Positions 1 through 9,041 of a stretch of DNA of 43,361 nt are shown here, one piece after another; within the stretch, counting starts at the first letter, position 1, and every line of letters starts with the position of its first letter. Where the stretch lies: assembly GCA_964628055.1 (NCBI GenBank), contig CAZVNL010000021.1, positions 1-43,361 of the forward strand, in the 5' to 3' direction. The DNA comes from CAZBEL01 sp964628055 (GTDB lineage: Bacteria; Fidelibacterota; Marinisomatia; Marinisomatales; TCS56). The notes below the pieces were generated by a model. It was given only the letters and a program-made list of their open reading frames with translations. It ran no database searches and had not been told where the DNA came from. The position numbers were made by a program, and so were the translations under genes.

Positions 1-848
1 AAGTGTCTGCATCAACCCAGCGCCAGGCTCTCAATGCCCTCATTTTTCTTTATCACCGGGTACTCGAGAAGCCCATACGGGAAGAAATTAAACCCATCCG
101 TGCGAAACGAAAACCTAAACTACCCGTGGTGATGACCCAAGGGGAAGTTAAAAGAGTTCTTGGATATATGAAAGGCACTCACCTCCTGATGGCTCAATTA
201 CTCTACGGTGGTGGATTGCGACTCATGGAATGTGTACGCATGAGGATACAGGACATAGATTTTGAAAGAAAAATGATTTATGTAAATACCACCAAGGGTG
301 GAAAACATCGTATTACGCTACTCCCTGATTACATCATCGGCGATCTCCATGCTCACATCGAAAAAGTAAAGGAAATTCATGAAAAAGATATTTCCGAAGG
401 GTACGGGGAGACCTACCTGCCGGAATCACTTGCCCGAAAAGATCCCCATGCTGCAAAAGAGTTTCGGTGGCAATATGTATTTCCATCGAAAAGACTGAGT
501 AAGGACCCGCGAACCGGTGTGGTACGCCGCCACCATGTTTTAGAATCCGGACTACAGAAAGCAGTAAAGACAGCCGTTCAAAGAACAGGTATTCCAAAGC
601 GTATCACCTGCCATACCTTCAGGCATAGCTTTGCCACTCACCTGCTGGAAAATGGTGTTAACATTCACGTTGTCCAGGAATTGATGGGACATTCAAATGT
701 CAAAACAACTGAAATATACACTCATGTAATGGAAAAGGATATATCCGCAGTTCGTAGTCCTTTGGATCTGCTGGAAGAAAGTGAAACAAGCCCCTGCTTT
801 ACGGTCAGCAGACGGACAGAGCCTCAAGACCCGTCAGAAATACCTTAG
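1..848 (+). CDS. intI: Integron integrase IntI (tyrosine recombinase), 5' end outside window
   Basis: Site-specific tyrosine recombinase that inserts and excises integron gene cassettes by attI x attC recombination. The frame is open to the left edge; comparison with class 1 IntI1 from memory suggests roughly 70 N-terminal residues are missing, so the GTG at base 3 is an internal Val codon rather than the start. Counting from that codon, the catalytic set is complete: R73 in LLYGGGLRLME, a lysine in KGGKHR, H204 and R207 in HTFRHSFATHLL, H230 in MGHSNVKTT and the nucleophile Y239 in EIYTHV. The IntI-specific insertion that separates integron integrases from XerC/D is present at about residues 132-172 (YLPESLARK, WQYVFPS, DPRTGVVRRHH). 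The tail SAVRSPLDLL also matches IntI. The protein looks functional. In most integrons the cassettes lie upstream of intI, here beyond the window. Confidence 0.93.
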   Translation, partial: VSASTQRQALNALIFLYHRVLEKPIREEIKPIRAKRKPKLPVVMTQGEVKRVLGYMKGTHLLMAQLLYGGGLRLMECVRMRIQDIDFERKMIYVNTTKGGKHRITLLPDYIIGDLHAHIEKVKEIHEKDISEGYGETYLPESLARKDPHAAKEFRWQYVFPSKRLSKDPRTGVVRRHHVLESGLQKAVKTAVQRTGIPKRITCHTFRHSFATHLLENGVNIHVVQELMGHSNVKTTEIYTHVMEKDISAVRSPLDLLEESETSPCFTVSRRTEPQDPSEIP

Positions 849-1002
849 ATCTAGCCTGGAAAGGAGCTATCTGCCCAACTATTGAAAATAGCGGACCGCC
901 TCTTCGGTAATGATGAGAGCGCTCTCCAATCGGGATTCAGGGCCCGCAAAACCTCAAAACCAGGAGTCACATCTATTAACGATACTGATGTAATTTTCCA
1001 CC

Positions 1003-1551
1003 ATGTTTCATTTTGATCCATTAGATATTGCTGCTTTACGAGAAGCTCTCCAACCGGAGCGCACTGCCGATCTGGACCCGAAAGTGCAACGACGTTTGGA
1101 AAAAATATTAGACCGTCTGTCCGGGGAAGGTATCGCGGAGGTTTATATTGACGGCGCGGCCGATAGGCACAGTCAGTCGGCTGGTATTGGCGGGGTATTC
1201 TATTGGAACGGAGTCGAATTGGCCACCTTTTCTGAGCAACTCCCCGGGGCCACCAATAACGAAGCGGAGTACCAGGCGTTAATTCATGCTTTAAAACTGG
1301 CCCGCAAATTGAAACTCAATGATTTGAAAATTTACTCCGATAGTGAATTGATTGTTCGACAGATTAACGGGAGTTACAAAGTAAAAAACAAACGGATGAA
1401 GCGTTACCATACCCAGGCTCTTAAACTGTTGGGAGCAATGCAATCGTGGCGTATTCGGCATATCCCGCGAACTCAAAACCAAGCGGCTGATCGTTTAAGC
1501 AAGGCTGGTATGGAACAAAATCGTCAAGATCAAAGGAATTCCAATTCATGA
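1003..1551 (+). CDS. Ribonuclease HI family protein
   Basis: Endonuclease that cleaves the RNA strand of RNA-DNA hybrids; cytoplasmic. The 182-residue protein has an N-terminal extension of about 45 residues, then an RNase H fold with all four acidic catalytic residues: D50 in VYIDGAAD, E89 in TNNEAEYQAL, D113 in IYSDSELIV and D163 in NQAADRLS. The lack of the basic handle and the NNEAEYQAL motif place it with the short RNase HI-like (YpdQ/RnhA-like) group rather than E. coli RnhA proper. The ATG at 1003 has no obvious Shine-Dalgarno sequence. The stop overlaps the next start in an ATGA arrangement, so the two genes are probably translationally coupled. The N-terminal extension is not a hybrid-binding domain that I recognise. 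Confidence 0.88.
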   Translation: MFHFDPLDIAALREALQPERTADLDPKVQRRLEKILDRLSGEGIAEVYIDGAADRHSQSAGIGGVFYWNGVELATFSEQLPGATNNEAEYQALIHALKLARKLKLNDLKIYSDSELIVRQINGSYKVKNKRMKRYHTQALKLLGAMQSWRIRHIPRTQNQAADRLSKAGMEQNRQDQRNSNS

Positions 1552-2612
1552 AAGCGTTAATCACTGCGGGCGGTCACGGCACACGCTTGCGTCCCATCAC
1601 CCATACCCAGAACAAACACCTCATTCCCATTGCCAATAAACTCATGTTGGCTTACGCCCTGGAGTATGTTCAGGCCAGCAAGATTAACGAAGTGGGTATT
1701 GTCGTCAACGCCGGTGACGAGACGATCCGGGAGACCTTTGGGGACGGCACGGCGTATGGTCTTCGTCTAACTTATATTCCCCAGGAAGCACCGTTAGGTC
1801 TGGCCCATGTGGTAAAAATTGCAGAACCTTTTATTGGCGCTGAACCCTTTGTCTTTTATTTGGGGGATAACATTCTGGTAGGAGGTATTGCCCAGTTTAT
1901 CAAAGATTTCAACCGCAACGGGGCTGATTGTCATTTGGTCTTGAGCCGGGTTCCTGATCCGAACCGTTTCGGGGTGGCGGAAATCAAGGAAGGACGGATT
2001 CTTAGTATCGAAGAGAAACCGACCCAACCCAAAAGTGACCTCGCCGTAACGGGAATTTACCTTTATACACCCGTCATTTTTGAAGCGGTGAACACTATCA
2101 AGCCATCCCCCCGGGGGGAATTGGAAATCTCGGATGCCCACCAATACCTCCTGGACCATGGATACACGGTCACTTATTCCGAGATTACGGGATGGTGGAA
2201 AGATACGGGTAAGCCTTCCGACCTCTTAGAGGCCAATCGACTGATCCTGGACAATTTGAAGGAAAAACGCCAAGGTGCCGTGGTGGAGCATTCTACGCTT
2301 GCCGGGCGGGTTTCTTTGGGACCAGGTGCCCAAATCATCGATACCAACCTCCGGGGCCCAGTGATTATTGGTGCCAATAGTCGTATTGAAAAAGCCTACA
2401 TCGGACCTTACACATCCATCGGCGATGATTGTGTCATCCGTAACAGCGAGGTGGAATTTTCCATCATTATGGAGCGTTGTAAGATTTTGGATATACAAAA
2501 ACGGATTGAGGCCTCCTTGCTGGGGGCTGACGTTCAAATCCGGCGCAGTGCCCGGAAACCCCTCTCGCACCGGTTCATGGTGGGGGACCAAAGCCGCGTG
2601 GAGATTGATTAA
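1548..2612 (+). CDS. Glucose-1-phosphate thymidylyltransferase, long form (RmlA/StrD type)
   Basis: Nucleotidyltransferase that joins a nucleoside triphosphate (probably dTTP) and glucose 1-phosphate to give dTDP-glucose, a precursor of surface sugars. The N-terminal Rossmann-like domain carries the signature GGHGTRLRPITHTQNKHLIP at residues 8-27, and the sugar-binding region contains EEKP and GEL/ISDAHQ-type motifs. From about residue 240 a second domain has hexapeptide-like repeats (GPVIIGANSRI, AYIGPYTSIGDD) typical of a left-handed beta helix. The length of 354 residues fits the long bacterial/archaeal StrD-like form rather than the ~290-residue RfbA. The start overlaps the RNase HI stop by four bases. 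No other dTDP-sugar genes are visible nearby, so the pathway is inferred from the family; UTP-using relatives cannot be excluded. Confidence 0.85.
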   Translation: MKALITAGGHGTRLRPITHTQNKHLIPIANKLMLAYALEYVQASKINEVGIVVNAGDETIRETFGDGTAYGLRLTYIPQEAPLGLAHVVKIAEPFIGAEPFVFYLGDNILVGGIAQFIKDFNRNGADCHLVLSRVPDPNRFGVAEIKEGRILSIEEKPTQPKSDLAVTGIYLYTPVIFEAVNTIKPSPRGELEISDAHQYLLDHGYTVTYSEITGWWKDTGKPSDLLEANRLILDNLKEKRQGAVVEHSTLAGRVSLGPGAQIIDTNLRGPVIIGANSRIEKAYIGPYTSIGDDCVIRNSEVEFSIIMERCKILDIQKRIEASLLGADVQIRRSARKPLSHRFMVGDQSRVEID

Positions 2613-2639
2613 GCAATCAGTTCACGAGAGTTTGCGGCT

Positions 2640-3623
2640 ATGACCGAACCCTTGCTGGAATTGCGCCAACTCTCGGCTTTTTACTACGCTTCAAGGGGCT
2701 TTCTCAAACCAAAGAAACCCCTTCAAGCGCTGTTTAATATTGACCTCGCTTTATATCCCCGACAAATCATCACCGTTGTGGGGGAATCTGGCTGCGGAAA
2801 ATCTACGCTGGGTCGGGCCATTGTAGGGTTGGTGGATCACGTAGAGGGGACGCTCCTTTACCAGGGAAATCCGTTTAACCCAGAGAAAATGATCGCACGG
2901 GGTAGTGCTATCCAGATCATCTTCCAGGATCCGTATAGTTCCTTGAACCCGCGTTTGACGGTAGGGAAGACCCTTCAAGAAGTGGTTGCGTTTCACCATC
3001 CGGATAAAGATACCCAGAAAGAAATAAATCGCCTTTTAACTGCCGTTCAACTGTCGCCAATCGTGGGTCTAAAATATCCCCACGAACTTTCGGGAGGTCA
3101 GCGCCAAAGGGTTTGCATCGCCCGAGCATTGGCCGTTGCTCCCAAGGTACTCATTTGCGATGAAATTGTCTCCGCCCTGGACGTGTCCGTACAGGGCCGG
3201 ATTCTTAATTTGCTCAAAACATTGAACCAGGCGCAAAACCTCGCCCTTTTATTTACCACTCACGATTTACGATTGGTGCGCTCCTTTGCACATCATGTGG
3301 TCGTCATGTATTTGGGGACCATCGTGGAGGCCGCCGAAACTTCCCGACTCTTTCAAGACCCGCAACATCCTTACACGCAGGCCCTTTTATCTTCCATACC
3401 TGGTTCGGCCGGGCCCCGGATTCGGTTACCCCAAGAAATACCCAATATCCAACAATTGCCCACCGGTTGCCCCTTTCACCCGCGGTGCCCGACCTGGAAC
3501 AATGGCAAGGAATCGTTGACCTATTCCTGCGTGGAGTCTGAACCCGGTGACACTGTCTTGGATAAAAACCATGTTGTCCGCTGTCACGCTGTTACCGGCA
3601 ACGGGGACCGCGAACCAAAATAA
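2640..3623 (+). CDS. Oligopeptide/dipeptide ABC transporter ATP-binding protein (OppF/DppF type)
   Basis: ATPase subunit that powers import of peptides or related solutes through a two-permease ABC importer at the inner membrane. The 327-residue protein shows Walker A GESGCGKST (about residues 48-56), a Q-loop in FQDPYSSLNPR, the signature LSGGQRQRVCIARAL, Walker B with the catalytic Glu in LICDEIVSALD, and the switch His in TTHDL. The C-terminal oligopeptide-type extension ends in the cysteine-containing motif CPFHPRCP, which marks the Opp/Dpp/Nik subfamily. No permease or binding-protein gene is present in the window, so it is an orphan here and its substrate is unknown. It begins 27 bases after the preceding stop and is separated from mreB by about 100 AT-rich bases. 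Confidence 0.9.
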   Translation: MTEPLLELRQLSAFYYASRGFLKPKKPLQALFNIDLALYPRQIITVVGESGCGKSTLGRAIVGLVDHVEGTLLYQGNPFNPEKMIARGSAIQIIFQDPYSSLNPRLTVGKTLQEVVAFHHPDKDTQKEINRLLTAVQLSPIVGLKYPHELSGGQRQRVCIARALAVAPKVLICDEIVSALDVSVQGRILNLLKTLNQAQNLALLFTTHDLRLVRSFAHHVVVMYLGTIVEAAETSRLFQDPQHPYTQALLSSIPGSAGPRIRLPQEIPNIQQLPTGCPFHPRCPTWNNGKESLTYSCVESEPGDTVLDKNHVVRCHAVTGNGDREPK

Positions 3624-3676
3624 TACCCTCTCAACAGAGGAATTCATAAGGAATCTGTAGGTGAATTAAAGTAATT

Positions 3677-3703
3677 TTAACTAATTAATTAACTTCATTA
3701 ACT
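3677..3703 (+). repeat. Three TTAACT direct repeats in the mreB leader
   Basis: The hexamer TTAACT occurs at 3677-3682, 3689-3694 and 3698-3703 inside an AT-rich spacer upstream of mreB. The first two are one helical turn or so apart (12 bases) and the third follows after 9. They could be a regulator site, or only a by-product of low GC content. I saw no convincing -35/-10 pair in the same stretch. Confidence 0.3.
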
Positions 3704-3723
3704 ACGATTTTCACACGCAACGC

Positions 3724-4752
3724 ATGGGTTTCCTCAGTACCTTAGTCCGACCTTTAAATTGGATTTCTGGCGACATTGCCATTGATTTAGGCACCGCCAA
3801 CACGCTGATTTGGGTCAAGGGCAAGGGTGTTTTAATCAATGAACCTTCCATTGTGGCTCGTTCCGTGCACGATGGCAAGGTCATTGCCGTGGGGAGTACC
3901 GCCAAGGCCATGTTAGGGCGCACCCACCGGGAAATCGAAACCATCCGGCCCCTCAATGATGGCGTCATTGCCGACTTCAATATGACCGATGGCATGATTC
4001 AGGGGTTTATTCGGAAAATCAACATCAATCGCCTGGCCCGTCCGCGTATGGTGATCTGCGTTCCGTCAGGCGTCACCGAAGTGGAACGGCGGGCGGTAAA
4101 AGATTCTGGTGAGCGGGCCAATGCCCGGGAAGTGTTCCTCATTGAAGAACCGGTGGCCGCCGCCATCGGCATCGGCCTCGATATTAGTCAACCCGTTGGC
4201 AATATTATTGTCGACGTGGGGGGAGGCACCACGGAGATTGCCGTCATTGCCTTGAATGGGGTGGTAACGAAAGAGACTATTCGCATTGCCGGGGATGAGA
4301 TGGACGAAGCGATCGTGCAATGGTTTCGGAATGAGCATAAATTGGACGTTGGTCTTTCCACCGGGGAATTCATTAAAATATCGGTAGGCTCAGCCATGCG
4401 TATGAAGACCGAAATGATTGCCGTGAAGGGGCGTGACCTGGTTTCTGGAATTCCGAAAACTATCGAGGTCTCCTCGGATGAGATACGTCAGGCCCTGAAA
4501 GATCCGGTGAATAGTATCGTGGAAGCGGTGAAACGCGCCCTGGAACAGACCCCCCCGGAACTATCGGCCGACATCCTCGATCGGGGGATAATCATGACTG
4601 GCGGAGGTAGCTTGTTAAGAGGGATTGATCAGATCATCAGAGAACGAACCAACGTACCGGTTAACGTGGCGGAAGAACCCTTGCTATCGGTAGTTAAAGG
4701 CACCGGAATGGTGCTGGAAAATGTAAGTAAGTACGAGTCGGTCCTGGTGTGA
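3724..4752 (+). CDS. mreB: Rod shape-determining protein MreB
   Basis: Bacterial actin homologue that forms membrane-associated filaments and directs the elongasome during side-wall peptidoglycan synthesis. The 342-residue length is normal. The phosphate 1 motif is seen in IAIDLGTANTLIWVKG (about residues 18-33), the phosphate 2 region in VDVGGGTTEIAVI and the adenosine-binding glycine-rich segment in MTGGGSLLRGID. EEPVAAAIGIGL is the classic MreB connecting motif. It is the first gene of the mreB-mreC-mreD-mrdA-rodA cluster and follows an AT-rich spacer, which suggests its own promoter. The ATG at 3724 gives the usual N-terminus with a short amphipathic segment (MGFLSTLVRPL) that can bind the membrane. 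Confidence 0.98.
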   Translation: MGFLSTLVRPLNWISGDIAIDLGTANTLIWVKGKGVLINEPSIVARSVHDGKVIAVGSTAKAMLGRTHREIETIRPLNDGVIADFNMTDGMIQGFIRKININRLARPRMVICVPSGVTEVERRAVKDSGERANAREVFLIEEPVAAAIGIGLDISQPVGNIIVDVGGGTTEIAVIALNGVVTKETIRIAGDEMDEAIVQWFRNEHKLDVGLSTGEFIKISVGSAMRMKTEMIAVKGRDLVSGIPKTIEVSSDEIRQALKDPVNSIVEAVKRALEQTPPELSADILDRGIIMTGGGSLLRGIDQIIRERTNVPVNVAEEPLLSVVKGTGMVLENVSKYESVLV

Positions 4753-4762
4753 CCGATAATAA

Positions 4763-5563
4763 ATGAGGACCCTTTATCTCGCCCTGATAAGGCAAAAGGA
4801 TCACCTCGTTTTCATCCTCGCCTTAATTTTATCCTGGTTTCTGTTACAGAAAAATGATTCCCCGGATATCTTAATATTGCGCTCCAAAGCGAACGATGTC
4901 TTCAGCGTTCTCTTTCGCCCCGTCGCCTGGGTCCGAGCGACCATACACCAACAGGAAGAGATGGCCCTTTTACAGGAGCAAAATTTAAAACTGGCCCTGC
5001 AAGTGGAATCTATGTTGCAGTTAGCCGCCGAGAATAAGCGGTTAAAAGACATGCTTAATTATAAACGGGAAAGTACATTAACGCTCTTACCCACCAAAGT
5101 TGTGGGAACGGGGGCCGGGGTAAATTTGAACTCCATCTCCATTGACGTGGGTCGCCTTGCAGGGGTCCGTAGGAATAATCCTGTGATCACGCCCCGGGGT
5201 GTGGTGGGTAAAACGGTAGTTGTCGGTGATAATACCTCCATCGTACAACTTTTATCGGACCTGAATTACCGCCTTAGCGTGCGGATCATGCCAGGTGGTT
5301 ATACTGGCATTTTACGTTGGGTAGAAGGGGATTTGTGTGAAGTTCGTGAAGTCCAGCGGAATGCCAAAGTCCAGGTGGGGGATAAAGTCGTCACGTCAGG
5401 GTTTAGTGATATATATCCCAAGAATTTACCGGTAGGGAAGGTGATTGGTATTTTAGAGGAGCAAGGACGGTTCGAAAAAGTCGTCTCCGTCCAGATTTAC
5501 GAAAGTTTAGGTTCCCTCATTAACGTCTTTGTCATCATTGAGCAAGCTCATGAAATGGATTAA
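4763..5563 (+). CDS. mreC: Rod shape-determining protein MreC
   Basis: Inner-membrane protein whose periplasmic part binds PBP2 and activates the elongasome. The 266-residue protein has one N-terminal membrane segment (about residues 11-28, FILALILSWFLL), then a coiled coil rich in Leu/Glu/Gln (about 62-100), then the two small beta-barrel domains of the MreC family (motifs VVGTGAGVNLNSI, ITPRGVVGKTV, VVTSGFSDIYPKNLPVG). It starts 10 bases after mreB and runs into mreD with an overlap. This is the standard order and supports one operon. Confidence 0.95.
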   Translation: MRTLYLALIRQKDHLVFILALILSWFLLQKNDSPDILILRSKANDVFSVLFRPVAWVRATIHQQEEMALLQEQNLKLALQVESMLQLAAENKRLKDMLNYKRESTLTLLPTKVVGTGAGVNLNSISIDVGRLAGVRRNNPVITPRGVVGKTVVVGDNTSIVQLLSDLNYRLSVRIMPGGYTGILRWVEGDLCEVREVQRNAKVQVGDKVVTSGFSDIYPKNLPVGKVIGILEEQGRFEKVVSVQIYESLGSLINVFVIIEQAHEMD

Positions 5564-6026
5564 ACTATCAGCGCCTGTTCTCGGTATATTTTTACTTCAG
5601 TTCTACCTGTCGGAATTCCTTTCCATCCGCACCATCCGGCCGGATTTTCTCATCATTTTCATCATTTACTTCAGCATCAAATTGGGACGCTTCTACGGGG
5701 TGTTGGCCGGGTTTACTCTCGGGTTGCTCATTGATCTAACCCCCGTAGCCTCTTATTTTGGTTTGTCTGCCCTTACCTATTCGTTTACCGGATACCTATC
5801 CGGCTATTTGAAGGGTCGTTATTCTCACTGGAATCCACTCTATTTTCACCTGGCTTGGATCGGTATCTTGGCGTTTCATTTTTTCCTCTTCAGTTATATC
5901 CGGTATCAATTTCTTTTTGAGACCAACGGCCCCTTGTTCTGGAAGAAATGGTCGTTGACGACGGGCTATACCTTGGGCTTTTTTCTGGCGGCCCAATTTA
6001 TCTTTCCGTTGAAAGACGTGGAATAA
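5550..6026 (+). CDS. mreD: Rod shape-determining protein MreD
   Basis: Polytopic inner-membrane member of the elongasome. The roughly 158-residue protein has about five hydrophobic segments and the typical MreD motif GxLxDLTP (GLLIDLTPVASYFGLSAL). I chose the ATG at 5550, which overlaps the end of mreC by 14 bases. A TTG at 5529 would add seven residues but gives a longer overlap and a rarer start codon. The stop codon at 6024-6026 shares one base with the start of the PBP2 gene. Identification rests on hydrophobicity, the motif and gene order. Confidence 0.9.
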   Translation: MKWIKLSAPVLGIFLLQFYLSEFLSIRTIRPDFLIIFIIYFSIKLGRFYGVLAGFTLGLLIDLTPVASYFGLSALTYSFTGYLSGYLKGRYSHWNPLYFHLAWIGILAFHFFLFSYIRYQFLFETNGPLFWKKWSLTTGYTLGFFLAAQFIFPLKDVE

Positions 6027-7801
6027 TGCTCAAGGCCCAAAATCTAATTCCCAAGGAACGGCAAACCTTCGCCACGAGTTTTGTCCTTTTACTGATGGTT
6101 GTTCTCGTAATGCGGTTTTTCTTTTTACAGGTTTACCGTTACGAAAAATACAAGAACCGGGCTGACGTAAATCGGATTCGGGCCATTGTCCAGCACGCCC
6201 CGCGGGGGTTAATCCTCGATCGGGAAGGGAGCATCATTGTCGATAACAGTCCCACCTATCTCTTGACAGCGATCCCCGGGGAAATGGAAGATCCGGCCCG
6301 AAATTTCCAGGTGATCAGCCATTGTGCAAATATTGATTCCCTAACCTTAGTTACTAATTATGAAAAGTTTTACCGGGGGAGATTTGTAGCTTCCCGCCTG
6401 GCGAAAGATTTAACTTTTGACCAACTGAGTCGTTTGGAAGAGCACAAAACGGAACTCCCCGGCGTAAATTATAAACAGTTCCCGGAACGATATTATCCCA
6501 CCAAGACGCATGCGTCCCACATCCTGGGTTATGTACGGGAAGTGGATAAAGCGCTAATTGAATCGGCGCCGGAGATGGGGAAATATGAATTGGGCGATGT
6601 TGTGGGATGGGTCGGTTTGGAGAAATATTACGAATCCCGTTTACGAGGGACTGCCGGGGTAAAGTATATCCAGGTCGATGCCTTGGGGCGGGAGATGGGT
6701 TCCGTCACCGAACAAAAAGACGTCCGTCCCATACCCGGAGGCGACCTGCAAACCACATTATGGTTACCCTTGCAACGTAAATTAGAAGGGGCCATGCAGG
6801 GTGTTCGGGGAGTGGCCGTTGTCTCCAAACCGGCCACCGGCGAAATTTTGGCCTTTGTAAGCATGCCCGATTATTCCCCCGACTTGTTCACCGGCGCCAC
6901 GAAACCGGAGGAATGGCAACAAATTATCGAAGATCCTGATAAACCTTTATTGAACCGGGTTACCAATGGTCTTTATCCCCCTGGTTCAACCTATAAAATA
7001 ATCACCGCCATTGACCTATTAGAGCGCGGTTTATTAGACCCGCAAGAAAAAATTGAGTGTACCGGTGTTTACCAGTTGGGAGATCGGGAATTCCGCTGTT
7101 GGAAGCCGGGAGGACATGGACTGGTGAACTTGCGGGAAGCGTTGGCTCAGTCGTGTAATATCTATTTTTACAAGGCCGTCCAACGGCTCACGCTGGACCA
7201 GTGGGCGCAACGGGGAAAAGCGTTTGGTTTCGGTTCGCCTACGGGTATTGACCTCCCCTCGGAGGCCTCGGGAATCGTGCCCACCAGTGATTACATGCGT
7301 AAACTGTACGGTCGCTGGGGATGGTCCCTGGGACATCTCTTAAACGTGGCATTGGGTCAGGGAGAAATCTTAGTGACCCCCATACAGATGGTTATGTTTA
7401 TCAATCAGATTGCCATGCGGGGCCAGGCACCACCGCCGCATATTGCTCTCGATAAAGTAGCAGAACAAAAACACCCCGTTATCGTCTCCACTGCCACCTG
7501 GGAGATTATCCAGAAGGATCTCCAGGCAGTCATTACCGATCCCTTAGGGACGGGACGAGGGGCGAACCCTCACATTTCTGGTTTAACGCTTGCGGGAAAA
7601 ACTGGAACTGCCGAGAATCCCCACGGTGAACCTCACGCCTGGTTTATTTCTTATGGAGCGAAAGATGGTGAGATTATTTCGGTAGTGGTTCTCATCGAGA
7701 ATGGTGGCCACGGGGGCGCGGTTGCGGCCCCCATCGCCAAAATGGCCTATGAAGAGGTATTCGGGAATAATTCCAGTAATATCGTAGTAAGTACCCGATG
7801 A
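6026..7801 (+). CDS. mrdA: Penicillin-binding protein 2 (elongation transpeptidase)
   Basis: Class B penicillin-binding protein that cross-links peptidoglycan with RodA during elongation. One membrane anchor lies near residues 14-35. The PBP dimer domain follows (ERYYPTKTHASHILGYV, VGWVGLEKYYESRLRG). The transpeptidase domain has all three active-site motifs: S321-x-x-K324 in PPGSTYKI, S376-C-N378 in QSCNIYFYK and K525-T-G527 in LAGKTGTAENP. I chose the ATG at 6026, overlapping the mreD stop by one base; an upstream start at 5948 would add 26 residues encoded inside mreD with no family likeness. The resulting 591 residues fit PBP2. The last codons overlap rodA by four bases. Confidence 0.97.
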   Translation: MLKAQNLIPKERQTFATSFVLLLMVVLVMRFFFLQVYRYEKYKNRADVNRIRAIVQHAPRGLILDREGSIIVDNSPTYLLTAIPGEMEDPARNFQVISHCANIDSLTLVTNYEKFYRGRFVASRLAKDLTFDQLSRLEEHKTELPGVNYKQFPERYYPTKTHASHILGYVREVDKALIESAPEMGKYELGDVVGWVGLEKYYESRLRGTAGVKYIQVDALGREMGSVTEQKDVRPIPGGDLQTTLWLPLQRKLEGAMQGVRGVAVVSKPATGEILAFVSMPDYSPDLFTGATKPEEWQQIIEDPDKPLLNRVTNGLYPPGSTYKIITAIDLLERGLLDPQEKIECTGVYQLGDREFRCWKPGGHGLVNLREALAQSCNIYFYKAVQRLTLDQWAQRGKAFGFGSPTGIDLPSEASGIVPTSDYMRKLYGRWGWSLGHLLNVALGQGEILVTPIQMVMFINQIAMRGQAPPPHIALDKVAEQKHPVIVSTATWEIIQKDLQAVITDPLGTGRGANPHISGLTLAGKTGTAENPHGEPHAWFISYGAKDGEIISVVVLIENGGHGGAVAAPIAKMAYEEVFGNNSSNIVVSTR

Positions 7802-9027
7802 TTAAAGCCTTGTGGAAACGCCTCTCGGAAAGTTCTTTCCTGATTTTCGCCCTAACCCTGGCGCTTAATGGATTGGGATTAATCGCCCTGTATAGCATCG
7901 GGACCTACGAAGGGTCCTCCTTCATGCAAAATGCTTTTTACAAGCAACTGTTGTTTATGATTCCCGCTTTGGTGGCGTTTTTTATCGTCCTTTTTCTTCC
8001 CCGTCGATTGATTCATAAATACAGTTATTTGTTGTTTGGGATTATGCTGCTGTTTATCGCAATTCCCTATCTAGGACCCAGTGTGGCCGGAACTCATCGC
8101 TGGATTAATATGGGATTGCCGGTGGGCATTCAACCGTCGGAATTCGCCAAGTGGATTTTGGTGATAACCCTGGCTCGCTACCTTTCTGACCATACTCTGG
8201 AAATGCATCACTTCAGTTCTATTCTTTTTCCCATTTTTTTAGCTCTTGTACCCTTCGTCATTGTTTTTAAACAGCCAGATTTAGGAACAGCGTTAATATT
8301 ATTTGTGCCTGTTTTCCCCATGCTGTACTGGGTTGGTGCCCGGCCATTTCATTTATTCCTCTTCCTGGCACCTCTGTTGAGTATCCTCACGGCCTTTCAC
8401 ACCATTTCTTTTTCCATCTGGGCCGGCGTGCTGTTAATCATTTTGGTCTTGGCCAAACCTACTTTATTCATGGCTGTGGTAACGTATTTCAGCAACATTT
8501 TCCTGGGCTTATTGGCGCCCGTTCTTTGGAACCTGTTACGACCCTATCAAAAGAACCGCATCCTTACGCTCATTAACCCCAACCTGGATCCTTTAGGGGC
8601 GGCTTACCAGATAATCCAGAGTAAAACGGCCATCGGCTCGGGAGGGTTCTGGGGTAAAGGATTGGGGCACGGAACGCAAACCCATCTCAAATTTCTCCCG
8701 GTCCAGGAATCGGATTTCATTGTTTCGGTGATCGGCGAGGAGTTGGGATTTATTACCATCGCCTTTATGCTGGTTTTGTTTACGTTGTTGATCATAAAAA
8801 TCATTAATCTCGCCACCAATTCCAACGATCGTTTTTCGGGCTTGGTTATTTTTGGGATCGGCTCAATCTTTTTGGCCCATGTTTTTGTGAACTGCGCCAT
8901 GTCTGTTGGACTAATCCCGGTAAAAGGGCTGCCACTTCCTTTTACCTCCTACGGTGGCTCCTTTTTAGTCTCCTGCTATATCATGATTGGACTGGTCATG
9001 AACCTGAGTGTAAACCGACCAGACTAA
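7798..9027 (+). CDS. rodA: Peptidoglycan glycosyltransferase RodA (SEDS family)
   Basis: Polytopic inner-membrane SEDS enzyme that polymerises lipid II into glycan strands together with PBP2. The 409-residue protein has about ten hydrophobic segments. Diagnostic motifs are HRWINMGLPVGIQPSEFAK, the catalytic-loop region with FKQPDLGTALIL (the SEDS Asp), GSGGFWGKGLGHGTQ, LPVQESDFIVSVIGEELGF and the C-terminal GLPLPFTSYGGS. The start overlaps the PBP2 stop in an ATGA arrangement, the normal pairing of the cognate transpeptidase and glycosyltransferase. It ends the elongasome operon; a possible promoter for the next gene lies just downstream. Confidence 0.97.
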   Translation: MIKALWKRLSESSFLIFALTLALNGLGLIALYSIGTYEGSSFMQNAFYKQLLFMIPALVAFFIVLFLPRRLIHKYSYLLFGIMLLFIAIPYLGPSVAGTHRWINMGLPVGIQPSEFAKWILVITLARYLSDHTLEMHHFSSILFPIFLALVPFVIVFKQPDLGTALILFVPVFPMLYWVGARPFHLFLFLAPLLSILTAFHTISFSIWAGVLLIILVLAKPTLFMAVVTYFSNIFLGLLAPVLWNLLRPYQKNRILTLINPNLDPLGAAYQIIQSKTAIGSGGFWGKGLGHGTQTHLKFLPVQESDFIVSVIGEELGFITIAFMLVLFTLLIIKIINLATNSNDRFSGLVIFGIGSIFLAHVFVNCAMSVGLIPVKGLPLPFTSYGGSFLVSCYIMIGLVMNLSVNRPD

Positions 9028-9041
9028 GGGGTTAATAAAGA

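Noticed and set aside
873..879. GCCCAAC, a match to the attC R'' box RYYYAAC just after intI
   Set aside because: No partner GTTRRRY at a suitable distance and no flanking hairpin were seen; a 7-base degenerate match is expected by chance.
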